A DNA stretch of 64,000 nt, from NCBI RefSeq assembly GCF_029975155.1, contig NZ_JARKPQ010000210.1, positions 1 to 64,000 of the forward strand, read 5' to 3'. Positions 29,301-37,265 of this stretch are shown here, one piece after another. A program made the translations under genes and the position numbers. The notes under the pieces are model-generated. The model was not told the DNA's origin, searched no databases, and worked only from the letters and a program-made list of their open reading frames with translations. The stretch is from Propionicimonas sp. (lineage in GTDB: Bacteria; Actinomycetota; Actinomycetes; Propionibacteriales; Propionibacteriaceae). Each line of letters opens with the position of its first letter. Positions within the stretch are counted from its first letter, which is position 1.

Positions 29301-31320
29301 GGGCGAACGCGGGGAGTTCCCGCCAGACCTCCAGGGGCTGCCGGTCGGACTGCATGATCAGCGTGCCGCCGGCGATCAGGCCCTTCAGCGGGTTGGTGTG
29401 GGAGAACACCTGGTGGTCGGGGCAGACCACGAGCTCGACGTCCTCCAGTTCGGCGTTGGTGAGCAGCACCGGTTCGGGGGAGAGGGTGATGTAGTAGTTC
29501 GTCGCCGCGCCGGACTTCTCCGAGCCGTACTTGGGCGCCGACTTCGAGTGCATGCCCAGCAGCGATGACAGCACGTCGGTGAGCAGCTTGCCGGTCGCCA
29601 CCGTCCCGTAGCCGCCGACGGAGTGGAACCGGATCCGCAGCGTGCCCTCCGGCAGGATCGGGGGGTTGGGCCGGGCCTCCAGCGCCATCAGCTCGGTCTC
29701 GGGGTACGCCTCGCGGAGCCGGTCTTGGATGGCCGCCACGGCGGGCGTCGGGTTCGGGGAGAAGAACTGCGAGCCCAGGTAGACCAGGGGTGCGGGCACC
29801 TCCTTCGCCATGTTCTCGAACGCGGCCACGAGGTACCGCGGCTGGATGTCGTGCCCGCCGAGGCCGAAGATCGCGGTGGTCAGGCGCGGGATCGCCGGCA
29901 GCGCGGGCACGCCGGGGTACGGCGCCACCCCATCGCTCCCCGCCACGCCATCGCTCCCCGAGCCTGTCGAGGGGGCCTCGGCGTTCGCCCGCGCGCGGAA
30001 CAGCGCCTGGGTCACCAGCCGGGTGAGGGCGGTGTCGTCCGAGCGCTCCAGCACGGTGACCGCCTTCGCCGTGCGCAGGGCCGCGACCAGCTCGGCCTCG
30101 CCGAACGGCTGCAGCAGCTTCACCGAGACCACACCGACTTTCAGGCCCTGGGCGCGCAGGTACGGCAGCACCGCGCGGACGTCGTCGGTGATCGAGCCCA
30201 TGCCGACCATCACGTAGTCGGCGTCCTCGCAGCCGTAGCTCAGCACGGGCGCGTACTCCCGTCCGGTCAGGCCGGAGTACTCGGCCATCGCCTGCCGGAC
30301 CAGGGCGGGCACGGCGCTGGCGAAATGGGTGCGGTGGTCGGCGGACCCGGCCTGGAAGTCGGGCTGGTTCTGGACGGGGCCGGTGAGGCCGGGGTTGTGC
30401 GGGTCGACCAGGGCGGGGACGAGCTGCCGGGTGCCGGCCGGCCAGGCGTTCAGCCACTGCCGCCGCCACTGCGCGTGCAGCTGCGGCGGGACCCGGACGA
30501 GGGTCTCCTCGACCAGGTCGCCCTCGTCGTCCGCCTCGATCCGCGGGACGCGGGCGTCCAGCCAGCTGCGCAGCGCGGCCAGGTCGCCGGCGGAGAAGTC
30601 GTCCGCGTGCCGGTCGAGGTAGCGCTGCAGCTGGAAGACGCGGCCCTTCGCGCCGAACAGCAGTTCCTGGGCGACCGTCGGGCACGGGATCCGTCCGGCC
30701 GGGTCGCCGAGGTAGGTGTGAAGCAGCTCGGGCTCGGGCAGCAGCAGCTCACTCATCACGTGGCTGGTGGCGAAGCCGTCCATGGCGTTGGCGACCGGGA
30801 TCAGCGACAGGGCGGACGCGCGGTAGGCGATCGCGGCGAGGTCGGCGGCCTCCTGCGGGTTCGAGCCGAACAGGATCGTGTAGCCGGTCGGCAGCAGCGC
30901 GTAGACGTCGTCGTGGCCGGCCATCACGTTCAGCGAGTGCCGGGTGACCACGCGGGCCGCCACCTGCAGCACGAAGCCGCCGATCTTGCGGCCGACGCTC
31001 ACGTAGTGCGACTCCAGGCCGTAGAGGATGCCCTGGCTGGAGGAGGCGTTGGAGATGTAGTTGCCGCCGACGAGCGCCGCGCCGAGCGCCCCGCTCTGGG
31101 CGGAGTGCTCGCCCTCGGTCTCGACGAAGAACGGGTGCCGTCCCCACACGTTCAGCTGGCCGTCGGCCCGGGCCGCCTCGAAGATCTCGGACAGTTCCGT
31201 GGACGGGGTGATCGGGTAGCCGATCACGCCTCCGCAGACGTGCTTCATCACGTGGGCGACGGCACCGTTGCCGTTGATCACGTCAGGAATGCCAGGGAAC
31301 TTCACGTCGGGCACGGACAT
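26302..31320 (-). CDS. Giant pyruvate:ferredoxin oxidoreductase-like 2-oxoacid oxidoreductase
   Basis: A 1672-residue TPP/Fe-S enzyme; NifJ has about 1180. Domains in order: alpha (GYPITPSTELSEIFEAARAD, about residue 35); second alpha part (about 380-540); gamma (FHSVGGYGTVATGKLLTDVL, about 570-720); ferredoxin-like region with CTACLECALACP (about 857) and CTGCLQCIEVCG (about 992), the two clusters about 130 residues apart; beta/TPP domain with GHGACRGCGE (about 1063), GDGAAFDIGFGAM (about 1242) and NTGGQAS (about 1278). An extra C-terminal tail has CNDCATCYQELPALFE (about 1608), like a further cluster site. Residues 447-470 come from a family A repeat. It oxidises a 2-oxoacid, identity unknown. 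ATG 31320 has GGAAGAG 5 bases upstream. Confidence 0.82.
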   Translation of the reverse strand: MSVPDVKFPGIPDVINGNGAVAHVMKHVCGGVIGYPITPSTELSEIFEAARADGQLNVWGRHPFFVETEGEHSAQSGALGAALVGGNYISNASSSQGILYGLESHYVSVGRKIGGFVLQVAARVVTRHSLNVMAGHDDVYALLPTGYTILFGSNPQEAADLAAIAYRASALSLIPVANAMDGFATSHVMSELLLPEPELLHTYLGDPAGRIPCPTVAQELLFGAKGRVFQLQRYLDRHADDFSAGDLAALRSWLDARVPRIEADDEGDLVEETLVRVPPQLHAQWRRQWLNAWPAGTRQLVPALVDPHNPGLTGPVQNQPDFQAGSADHRTHFASAVPALVRQAMAEYSGLTGREYAPVLSYGCEDADYVMVGMGSITDDVRAVLPYLRAQGLKVGVVSVKLLQPFGEAELVAALRTAKAVTVLERSDDTALTRLVTQALFRARANAEAPSTGSGSDGVAGSDGVAPYPGVPALPAIPRLTTAIFGLGGHDIQPRYLVAAFENMAKEVPAPLVYLGSQFFSPNPTPAVAAIQDRLREAYPETELMALEARPNPPILPEGTLRIRFHSVGGYGTVATGKLLTDVLSSLLGMHSKSAPKYGSEKSGAATNYYITLSPEPVLLTNAELEDVELVVCPDHQVFSHTNPLKGLIAGGTLIMQSDRQPLEVWRELPAFARRAIRERGIRFLVLDAFAIARAHAPNPELETRMMGIAFIGAILGQVGVQGGPAEIEAEVRAELARKFGRRGETVIEANLAVIRDGMQAVVVDYADPAFAAVEADPILAGVRDSLSVAMTPSVVRERTSGLFDPGYYEEMLARPFREGTIDEAPVLPGTGLFIPVGTGAAKNKGIFRRTVPVFDPAACTACLECALACPDNAIPNTGHELGDLLGAAVDAAGLSEPERAVWYGLVPAWAEAVRQGYRADPAATDLASVARAAAGTLPDDQLPSGQLEAVLAAVAAFPVARTRPLFDAAEKSEPGSGVLFSAVIDPWKCTGCLQCIEVCGPDALSSAEQDDVLLEMLATRFERLTKLPDSPSRLAADATAPGGDIKRILLSRADYYSMTGGHGACRGCGEVTAIHLLNALSHRIGEDRRQAHLRELDTTLDALAELVAKLPDGVRRGRVADTIAELERRLYLYESGPTGDGPSPTVMANSTGCSSVYASTVPFSPYLDPWVNGLFQDAQPLAMGIYEGLVSGLVGEVRALRVARLELAGAYDAELHDAALATLSWRDFTPEERAMVPVVLTISGDGAAFDIGFGAMSRVLAGGTPIKSLVLDTGGYSNTGGQASTASFAGQDADLARYGSAHGGKQESRKELGLLAAFHPHVFVCSTATAFHGHFLRASADLIGYSEGAALMIAYAPCDTENGMAEDLANARSRLAVESRMHPLFVHDPRRGATLSERFSLDGNPEPDGLWTETSLTYRDERGQLQLLTIPLTPADFALGEVRFAKQFRWLATHEEAGAVPIAEYVDLPAHQRTGRTPFVYTTDRRRRLVKMACSPSIVALVEDRRHNWQTLQFLAGQSETVLTARHRVEVNEWTARYGEAIDARESALDVIAKAMADLATASGAPAGGPLHLGLFGAPMAAPVEEPAPVATAVADRPIWLDPEDLPTCNDCATCYQELPALFEKATIVVDGNPQTVGRMRPDALDGLELTAELQARITRVKATCDAEIIQ
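29937..29983. repeat. Repeat-derived in-frame insertion inside the PFOR-like gene
   Basis: A degenerate family A core (CCGAGCCTGTCGAGG at 29959) next to a direct repeat of CGCCACSCCATCGCTCCCC. On the coding strand it is read as APSTGSGSDGVAGSDGVA, a low-complexity linker between ALFRARANAE and YPGVPALPAIP. It sits between the second alpha part and gamma domain, where canonical enzymes have no such stretch. Confidence 0.65.
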
Positions 31321-31437
31321 GCGCACTCTTCCTCGAGTCGGGTTCGGTCCGGGAGTCCGTCCTTGCCAGGGACGGAAGTCCCGGCTCGCGATGCCTGCAT
31401 TCTCTCTCCGTTCAAACCCCTGGGGGCATGAACCGGA

Positions 31438-32724
31438 TTATTCGAAGACGGTGTCGCGGTCGCTGTCCGGCGCGTCCGCCTCGGCGACCCGCCGTTCGGC
31501 ACGGCGGAGGGTGCGCAGGAAGGTGACGGCGATCAGGGCTGCCGCGGCGGCGAAGGCCCCGACGCTGAGGAAGCCGGAGTGGTAGCCGTCGGCGTCGATC
31601 AGCGCTCCGGAGACACTCGATCCGGCCGCGGCGCCGATGCCGATGCCGGTGCCCATCCAGGCCAGGCCCTCGGTGAGCCGTTCGCGGGGCACCAGCCGTC
31701 CGATCAGGGTGTTGCCGTTGATCAGCGTCGGGGCGACGGTGGCCCCGACCAGCAGGCCGACGCCGGACAGCAGCAGCACCGAGTTGGCCGCGAACAGGCC
31801 GAGCGTGCACACGAACAGGGCCACCACCCCGACGGCGAACCGGCCGGGCAGGGGCGAGTGCCAGGTGCGTGCCCCGTAGAGCAGGCCCGCGAGGCCGGAC
31901 GCCGCGGAGAACACCGCCAGCACGATGCCGGACGCCGCCCGGACGTCCCACGTGCTGGCCGCGGCGACCACGCTGACGTCGATGCTGCCGAAGACGCAGC
32001 CGATCAGCAGGTTCACCGCGACCACGACGGCGACGCCCGGCGTGAACAGGATGAACTGGCGCCATGCCCTGCCGACGCCCCCGGGACGCGGCGACGGTGG
32101 CGGCTCCGTGGCCCGCTGCGAGTAGAACAGCTGGGCACCCGCCAGCGAGAGCACCACCGGTGCGACCAGGCCCGCCGCGGGGTGCACGCCGGTGGAGAGG
32201 GCGGTGGCCACCACCGGCCCGATCACGAACGTCACCTCGTCGAGGGTGGATTCGAGGGAGAACGCGGCGTGCAGTTGGTGCGGCTCGCTGGTGACGTGGT
32301 TCCAGCGGGCGCGGACGAGGGCACCGGGCGAGCCGCCGGTGAATCCGCTGACCACTGCTGGCAGGAAGAGCGTCCATGCCGGGAGCCCGAGCACGGCGAG
32401 CACGACCACGACGGCCAGCGACAGGGCGGACGCGACCGCGGCCGGGTACATCACCCGGCGCTGCCCGTACTGGTCGACGAGGTTCGACAGCAGGGCCGTC
32501 CCGACCGCCCAGGCCACCGCGTTCGCGGCGGCCAGCGCGCCGGCCAGGGCATAGCTGCCGTAGAGCGAGGAGACCATCAGCACGATGCCGAGGCCCATCA
32601 TCGCGCCGCCGGAGCGGGCCAGCATGCCCGCTGCGGAGAAGGCGAGCGCGCCCGGGATGGAGAGGATGTCACGGTACGAGCGCACCAGATGAGTCTCGCA
32701 CAGCTGGGAGCGCTCCCTGACCAT
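31438..32724 (-). CDS. MFS transporter
   Basis: A 428-residue membrane protein with about 12 helices. The cytoplasmic loop NLVDQYGQRRVMY between helices 2 and 3 is the motif A region; the halves are joined by a loop containing PPPSPRPGG. The type resembles actinobacterial sugar- or drug-efflux MFS proteins, and the substrate is not evident. An in-frame GTG at 32685 is an alternative start that would remove 13 residues; neither has a good ribosome site. It lies 117 bp downstream of the giant redox operon start, on the same strand but transcribed into the operon's upstream region, so it could feed that operon by read-through. Confidence 0.82.
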   Translation of the reverse strand: MVRERSQLCETHLVRSYRDILSIPGALAFSAAGMLARSGGAMMGLGIVLMVSSLYGSYALAGALAAANAVAWAVGTALLSNLVDQYGQRRVMYPAAVASALSLAVVVVLAVLGLPAWTLFLPAVVSGFTGGSPGALVRARWNHVTSEPHQLHAAFSLESTLDEVTFVIGPVVATALSTGVHPAAGLVAPVVLSLAGAQLFYSQRATEPPPSPRPGGVGRAWRQFILFTPGVAVVVAVNLLIGCVFGSIDVSVVAAASTWDVRAASGIVLAVFSAASGLAGLLYGARTWHSPLPGRFAVGVVALFVCTLGLFAANSVLLLSGVGLLVGATVAPTLINGNTLIGRLVPRERLTEGLAWMGTGIGIGAAAGSSVSGALIDADGYHSGFLSVGAFAAAAALIAVTFLRTLRRAERRVAEADAPDSDRDTVFE

Positions 32725-33250
32725 GTGACGGGCAGCGTGCCTGCCCGTTCAGGACCGGTCTGGGCCGGAGCCACGAGGGGTCGGGATGGCTCCGGCCACG
32801 CCGTCTCGGACTGCCTATCCCTTGCTCGCCCGATCGTGCGTCACCGATTCCCTGGAGTGCAGGGTGGGCAGGTTGAGGGGGACTCACCCGTGACCCACGG
32901 TGTCGAGGAACCCCCGGGGAGCGGGAGTTTCCTCTCTGAGGAATTCTGGCAGAAAGACAGGGCTGCTCCGGACGAAGCGGCGGGTTTGGATGCCGATTTG
33001 GTCAGCCGATTGGTACAGCCAACGCCTTCGTGACGGACACGACCGGTCGCTGAGGAGCGAGCGCCAGCGAGCGTCACGAAGGGCCTCGGGACGAACGTCG
33101 CCCGGACCGCCAGCCGACCCCACCCACCGTTCCGTGAGGAGCGAGCGTCACGAAGGGCCCTAAGGGCGGACGCCGCCTACCCCACCCAGCCGTTGGTCGA
33201 GCCTGTCGAGACCGGTCGGGATCGTCAGACCCACCTGTTCGGATGGGTTC
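32725..33250. other. 526-bp intergenic region, right half repetitive
   Basis: No convincing gene. The left 300 bp show nothing recognisable. The right part holds two reverse-orientation family B units (33050-33085 and about 33133-33158) and a family A core with one change (33197-33211), all just before the HNH gene at 33251. Confidence 0.6.
33050..33085. repeat. Left inverted repeat (family B) flanking the HNH gene
   Basis: A 36-bp sequence beginning CTGAGGAGCGAGCGCCAGCG and ending CACGAAGGGCC. Its reverse complement matches 34683-34718 at 35 of 36 positions. The pair encloses the HNH gene and spans 1669 bp. Confidence 0.7.
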
Positions 33251-34591
33251 ATGACGTTGAGCAGCACGCTTGTTCCGGCCGGTGAGGTCCTGGCCGGGAT
33301 GGGTGCGTTGTTGGACCGGCTCGATCCCGACCGCAGCAACGTGGATCCGGCGACCCGCCTGGCGTGGCTGCGTACCGCCCCGACGGTGCAGGCCCGGGTC
33401 ACCGCGCTGACTGCACAGCTGACTGGTGAGGCCGACCAGGCCAAAGCGGCGGAGGAGGCGGTGGGGACGCCGTTGGCGTCGTGGCTGGGCATGGGCGAGA
33501 ACCTGTCCCGCCGGGAGGCTGCCGGGACGCTGCGGCAGGCCCGTAAGTTGGCTCAGCACCGGTTGGTGGGTGAGGCGGCGATCGCCGGCAGGCTGGGCAC
33601 CGGCCAGGCCCGGGCGATCACCGGAGTGCTGGACGGCCTTGCTCCGCAGCTGGATGAGGCCCAGCAGCAGCGGGCTGAGCGGGTGATGGTCGACCTGGCT
33701 GGCCATCTGGACGCCGACCAACTCGCCAAGGCTGCCGGGCAGGTGTTGAAGACGGTGGTGCCGGACCGGGCCGAGGAGGCCCTGGAGCAGCATTTGCAGC
33801 GGCAGGCGGAGGCGGCGTACCGGCAGCGGAGTCCGCGGTTCTTTGTGGAGGGGGCGTCGGTCCGGTTCGATGGTTCCTTGCCCCGCCCGGCCGCCGAGGC
33901 CTGGATCGCCCAACTCGACGCCCACGCCGAGCAGGCTCGCCGGACCGCCGTGGAGCGCCGCGACCCGCTCGCCAGCACAGTGACCCTTGAACAGCGTCGG
34001 GCTGATGCGCTGATCGCCCAGATCAGCCGGCAAGGCAATAGCGGTCCTGGTAGTCCCTCGGCGCGGGTGTTGGTCATGCTCGACTACGCCAAGCTGGCCG
34101 CCGGTGCCGCCGCAGCCGGGGTGCTGCCCGATGGGCAGGGGCTGTCGGCTGGCGAGTTGCGCCGGTTGTGTTGTGACGCCGAGCTGGTTCCGGTCGTGCT
34201 GGGCGGGCCGTCGCAGGTGCTGGATGTGGGCCGGGCCGAACGGCTCGTCACCCCGCAGCTGCGGGACGCGCTCTCCGTCCGCGACAGAGGCTGTGTGTTC
34301 CCCGGCTGTGACGCCCCACCCTCACGCTGCGAAGCCCACCACATCCTGCCCTGGCACCAAGGCGGCCGGACCTGCCTGGCCAACCTGGTGTTGTTGTGCC
34401 ACTGCCACCATCCGGTGTGTGAACCGGCCCGGCACAGCATCCGCGACCAATGGCAGATCCGGACCGCTGACGACGGGCTCCCCGAGTTCATCCCACCCGC
34501 CAGGCTCGACCCGCACCGTAAACCTGTCCGGCACACCCGACACCGACACCCACCCGGGCGACCACAAGCCCGACCAACCCACGCCGCCTAA
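33251..34591 (+). CDS. DUF222 / HNH endonuclease domain protein (13E12 family)
   Basis: A 446-residue protein of the actinobacterial 13E12 repeat family. The N-terminal DUF222 helical domain (about residues 10-330) includes LSRREAAGTLRQARKL and GQARAITGVLDGL. A C-terminal HNH nuclease motif spans CVFPGCDAPPSRCEAHHILP and GGRTCLANLVLLCHCHH (about 355-400), with zinc-type cysteine pairs and the HH...N...H catalytic set. The last 35 residues are basic and Pro-rich. Such genes are multi-copy in many actinobacteria and their biological role is unsettled. Near-perfect 36-bp inverted repeats lie about 165 bp before it and 90 bp after it, suggesting an element-like unit. Confidence 0.85.
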   Translation: MTLSSTLVPAGEVLAGMGALLDRLDPDRSNVDPATRLAWLRTAPTVQARVTALTAQLTGEADQAKAAEEAVGTPLASWLGMGENLSRREAAGTLRQARKLAQHRLVGEAAIAGRLGTGQARAITGVLDGLAPQLDEAQQQRAERVMVDLAGHLDADQLAKAAGQVLKTVVPDRAEEALEQHLQRQAEAAYRQRSPRFFVEGASVRFDGSLPRPAAEAWIAQLDAHAEQARRTAVERRDPLASTVTLEQRRADALIAQISRQGNSGPGSPSARVLVMLDYAKLAAGAAAAGVLPDGQGLSAGELRRLCCDAELVPVVLGGPSQVLDVGRAERLVTPQLRDALSVRDRGCVFPGCDAPPSRCEAHHILPWHQGGRTCLANLVLLCHCHHPVCEPARHSIRDQWQIRTADDGLPEFIPPARLDPHRKPVRHTRHRHPPGRPQARPTHAA

Positions 34592-34939
34592 CCCCGCGGC
34601 GGGGCTGGCCGCGACGCCTGCGTGAGGGGATCCCGGACATCCACCCGGGACGACACTGGAGGTTGTCCTCGCGTCGGTCGGTGGCCCTTCGTGACGCTCG
34701 TTGGCGCTCGCTCCTCAGGGGGTGTGGTGGGGTGCGCGACCCGACCCCGCCTACTGTCATCCCGGGCCCCGCCCCGGGATCCCCGGTGCGCGGGCCCTTC
34801 GTGACGCTCGCTGACGCTCGCTCCCCGGGGACCGCTTGGAGTGCGGCCCGCCTCCTCCGTCCGTCCACAGGGCCGACGCTGGCTCTCGCTCCTCGGGGAC
34901 CGTGGGTGGCCGACCAAAACGCCGGCGCTCGGCGGGGTG
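34592..34939. repeat. 348-bp repeat-filled intergenic region
   Basis: Contains three forward-orientation family B units (34683-34718, about 34793-34833 and a decayed one near 34868) and a family C word near 34757-34787 (TCATCCCGGGCC...CCGGGATCCCC). It lies between the HNH gene and the convergent LuxR-type gene. No gene is seen. Confidence 0.6.
34683..34718. repeat. Right inverted repeat (family B) flanking the HNH gene
   Basis: Begins GGCCCTTCGTGACGCTCG and ends GCTCGCTCCTCAG; it mirrors 33050-33085 with a single mismatch. Similar but less exact copies occur near 42264, 59930, 60150, 62340 and 62388. Confidence 0.7.
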
Positions 34940-36598
34940 TCAGGAGCGTGGTACCAGGCCCAGCTCGTGGGCCTTGCGGACCAGTTCGACGCGGGAGGAC
35001 GCGCCGAGTTTGCCGCGCAACGACACCACCTGCTTGCGGACGGTGTTCACCGAGACGTACAGCTGGTCCGCGATCTCCTTCGCGGTGGCCGGGCCGGCCA
35101 GCAATGGCAGCAGGACCTTCTCCCGCGGGGTCAGCCGGACCAGGTCCTGGGTGGCCGCCGCCTCCGCGCGCAGGCCCGCGAAGGCGCCGCCGCGCACCGC
35201 GCGGGCGAGGAAGCAGTCGGTCCCGTGCTGGTCCTCGTGCTGGGCGAGCAGTGCGGACCGTGCGGTGGGCGGCAGGACGGCGAACGGCACGAGGGTGTGT
35301 GCCTCCTCGCAGACCACGCAGGCCGCTGCGGCGGCGTGCGCAGCCCCGTCGTCGCCGGCGAGCCAGAGCGCAGCGGCCCGGACGGCGTGGAGCTGAGCGC
35401 GGTCGTCCAGCGACGTGTGCAGCGAGTAGATGCCGTCCTCCGCGGCGGCGATCGCGCTCTCCGCGTCGCCAGTGCGCAGGTACAGCAGGGCGGCGGGCAC
35501 GGCCGAGACGGCGTCGTCCGCGTGCTCGAGGAGTGCCTCGATGAGTTGTCCGGCCCGATTGGACGCCCCGGTGGCGAGCAGGAGTTCCGCGCGGGCGCGG
35601 AGCAGCAGCCCGCTCCAGGGGCCGTCGACGCCGGTGGCGTAGGTGGAGGCGATCGCGTCGAACTGGGCGAGCGCGCTCTCCGCATCGCGCCACAGGACGC
35701 CGACGGTGCTCCTGACCAGGGCGTGCATGGGCTGGAAGTCGAACCACGCCGCGATCGGACGGTGGTCGTCGTGCAGCGCGAGGTGCCGCTCCGCCTCCGC
35801 CTGGTCGAGGCGCCGTGCCGCGGTCGCCGCCCGGACGAGGTGCATGCCCGGCTCCAGCCAGGCGGCGGCGCGGCAGTCGTGCTCGGCGTGACGGGCCAGG
35901 AACCGCTCCACCGGCCCATGGTGCTGGCTGTCGCCGGACGCGACGGCGACGGTCGCCATCACCACGGCGGCGAGGAAGCCGGGCAGGCCGCAGTTCTCGC
36001 TGAGCAGCATCGCGAGGTCGGCGTTGTGGCGGGCGGTGCGCCAGTCCGCGCGCGGCAGCGACATCAGAGCCGCGGTGGCGTGGAAGAAGCTGATCGCCCA
36101 GGCACTCACCACCACACCGGAGCGGGCGGCTTCCCCGATGACGGCGCTGACCCGGTCGTAGGCGGTCGGGTACCCGTCCGGCTGATGGGCGCTCGCGACA
36201 GCCGGGACGGTCGCCTCCGCGAGCATCCACAGCGTCCCGCCCACGACGGCGGCCTCACCGGCCGGGTGCAGCGACCAGCTCGCGTGCAGCGTGCGTCCGT
36301 CCCGGACCAGTGCGATCGCCATCTGATCGAGGTCGACCAGATCGGCGACGGGGTCGTAGGCGGCGGCGAGCGCCGCGGTGTAGCTCAGGGTCGGACGGAG
36401 GGCCCGCTGGTCCGCCGGAACGCCGCGGAAGGCATGGCGGACCTGCTCGTCCCGCATCAGCGTGGCGGGGGAGCTGCTCAGCCAGATCGCTTCGAGGCCC
36501 GCCCCGTCGAGGGCGTCCTGCGCCCAGGCGGCGTTGGCGGAGTCGCCGTGGAGAACGTGCGGAGCCGGACCGGGCGGCCGGCATTCGGGCATGGGCAT
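34940..36598 (-). CDS. LuxR-family transcriptional regulator with long helical sensor region
   Basis: A 552-residue protein. The last 65 residues form a LuxR/GerE helix-turn-helix (LTPREKVLLPLLAGPATAKE, then LYVSVNTVRKQVVSLRGKLG). The preceding 480 residues are Ala-rich helices resembling TPR-type repeats (for example ALVRSTVGVLWRDAESALAQ and ASNRAGQLIEALLEHADDA). No Walker A motif is present, so it is not a typical ATP-binding LAL regulator, though its N-terminal region may be a remnant of that architecture. The target and signal are unknown. It is monocistronic; the divergent neighbour is a small membrane protein gene. Confidence 0.85.
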   Translation of the reverse strand: MPMPECRPPGPAPHVLHGDSANAAWAQDALDGAGLEAIWLSSSPATLMRDEQVRHAFRGVPADQRALRPTLSYTAALAAAYDPVADLVDLDQMAIALVRDGRTLHASWSLHPAGEAAVVGGTLWMLAEATVPAVASAHQPDGYPTAYDRVSAVIGEAARSGVVVSAWAISFFHATAALMSLPRADWRTARHNADLAMLLSENCGLPGFLAAVVMATVAVASGDSQHHGPVERFLARHAEHDCRAAAWLEPGMHLVRAATAARRLDQAEAERHLALHDDHRPIAAWFDFQPMHALVRSTVGVLWRDAESALAQFDAIASTYATGVDGPWSGLLLRARAELLLATGASNRAGQLIEALLEHADDAVSAVPAALLYLRTGDAESAIAAAEDGIYSLHTSLDDRAQLHAVRAAALWLAGDDGAAHAAAAACVVCEEAHTLVPFAVLPPTARSALLAQHEDQHGTDCFLARAVRGGAFAGLRAEAAATQDLVRLTPREKVLLPLLAGPATAKEIADQLYVSVNTVRKQVVSLRGKLGASSRVELVRKAHELGLVPRS

Positions 36599-36749
36599 GA
36601 GCAGGACCTCGCGGGCGACGTATGGCGGTACGTGTGGTCCGGTCGTCGAGAGTGGCGACTCGAGGTATCGGCCGTTGTCACCGGGGGATGACGGCGGCCG
36701 TCCGGACCCGGCAATGGTAACCCAGGGCCGAGCCGGTAGGCTGCCGATC

Positions 36750-37013
36750 GTGGAGGACCCGAAGCGTCAGGCCTGGATGTACGTCATCGTCGGCGGGATC
36801 GCGGTGATCGCCGCCATCTACTTCCTGTCCGTCGACGGCATGGGATCGGGCAGCTTCGGCATCTTCGACTGGGTGATCCTCGGCATGGGCATCGTCGCGG
36901 TGGCCCGCGGCGTCCGGATGTTCCTCGACCTCCGGCGGGGCAACGGCACCCCGACCAGGAAGACGATCACGAAGCCCGGGTCCTCGCGCGACAAGGACGA
37001 CGAAAAGCCGTAG
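36750..37013 (+). CDS. Small membrane protein, 87 aa
   Basis: It starts at GTG 36750 (EDPKRQAWMYVIVGGIAV) with GGTAGG 9 bases upstream. Two hydrophobic helices (about residues 8-26 and 34-50) are followed by a basic, Lys/Arg/Asp-rich cytoplasmic tail ending in KDDEKP. An ATG upstream at 36462 is in frame but lies inside the LuxR gene on the other strand. I do not recognise the family. Codon use is typical of the neighbourhood, which supports a real gene. Confidence 0.65.
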   Translation: MEDPKRQAWMYVIVGGIAVIAAIYFLSVDGMGSGSFGIFDWVILGMGIVAVARGVRMFLDLRRGNGTPTRKTITKPGSSRDKDDEKP

Positions 37014-37034
37014 CGAGCCGAGCGGCCGCCGGCC

Positions 37035-37187
37035 TCAGGGCAGGGCCCTGGCCACCGAGACCCCGGACGACCCGATCACCACGATAGCGGCGAAGGTGAG
37101 CACGACGAGCGTGAGGCTCAGGACGAACAGGGCCAACCTGGCCGGCGTCTGGGGCCGCTCGGTGCGCGGCAGCGTCGGGGCGATCAT
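37035..37187 (-). CDS. Small single-pass membrane protein, 50 aa
   Basis: An open frame from ATG 37187 to TGA 37035 that encodes MIAPTLPRTERPQTPARLAL, one strongly hydrophobic helix (about residues 19-41), and the end GVSVARALP. The basic N-terminus before a single helix fits an N-in membrane peptide. It ends 21 bp from the convergent 87-aa gene. The ribosome site is weak (GGGCGAG directly before the ATG), so confidence is moderate. Confidence 0.5.
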   Translation of the reverse strand: MIAPTLPRTERPQTPARLALFVLSLTLVVLTFAAIVVIGSSGVSVARALP

Positions 37188-37265
37188 CTCGCCCGCAGGC
37201 TAGCGGGATCCGGCGCCGGTCCGCAGTCCCCCGAAAGGGGTCACCTTTCCTCGAACGAGGGGCCG

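Noticed and set aside
31579-33033. Plus-strand open frame across the MFS gene and following gap
   Set aside because: It is antisense to the MFS gene and carries no motif beyond that; the gap portion ends among repeats.
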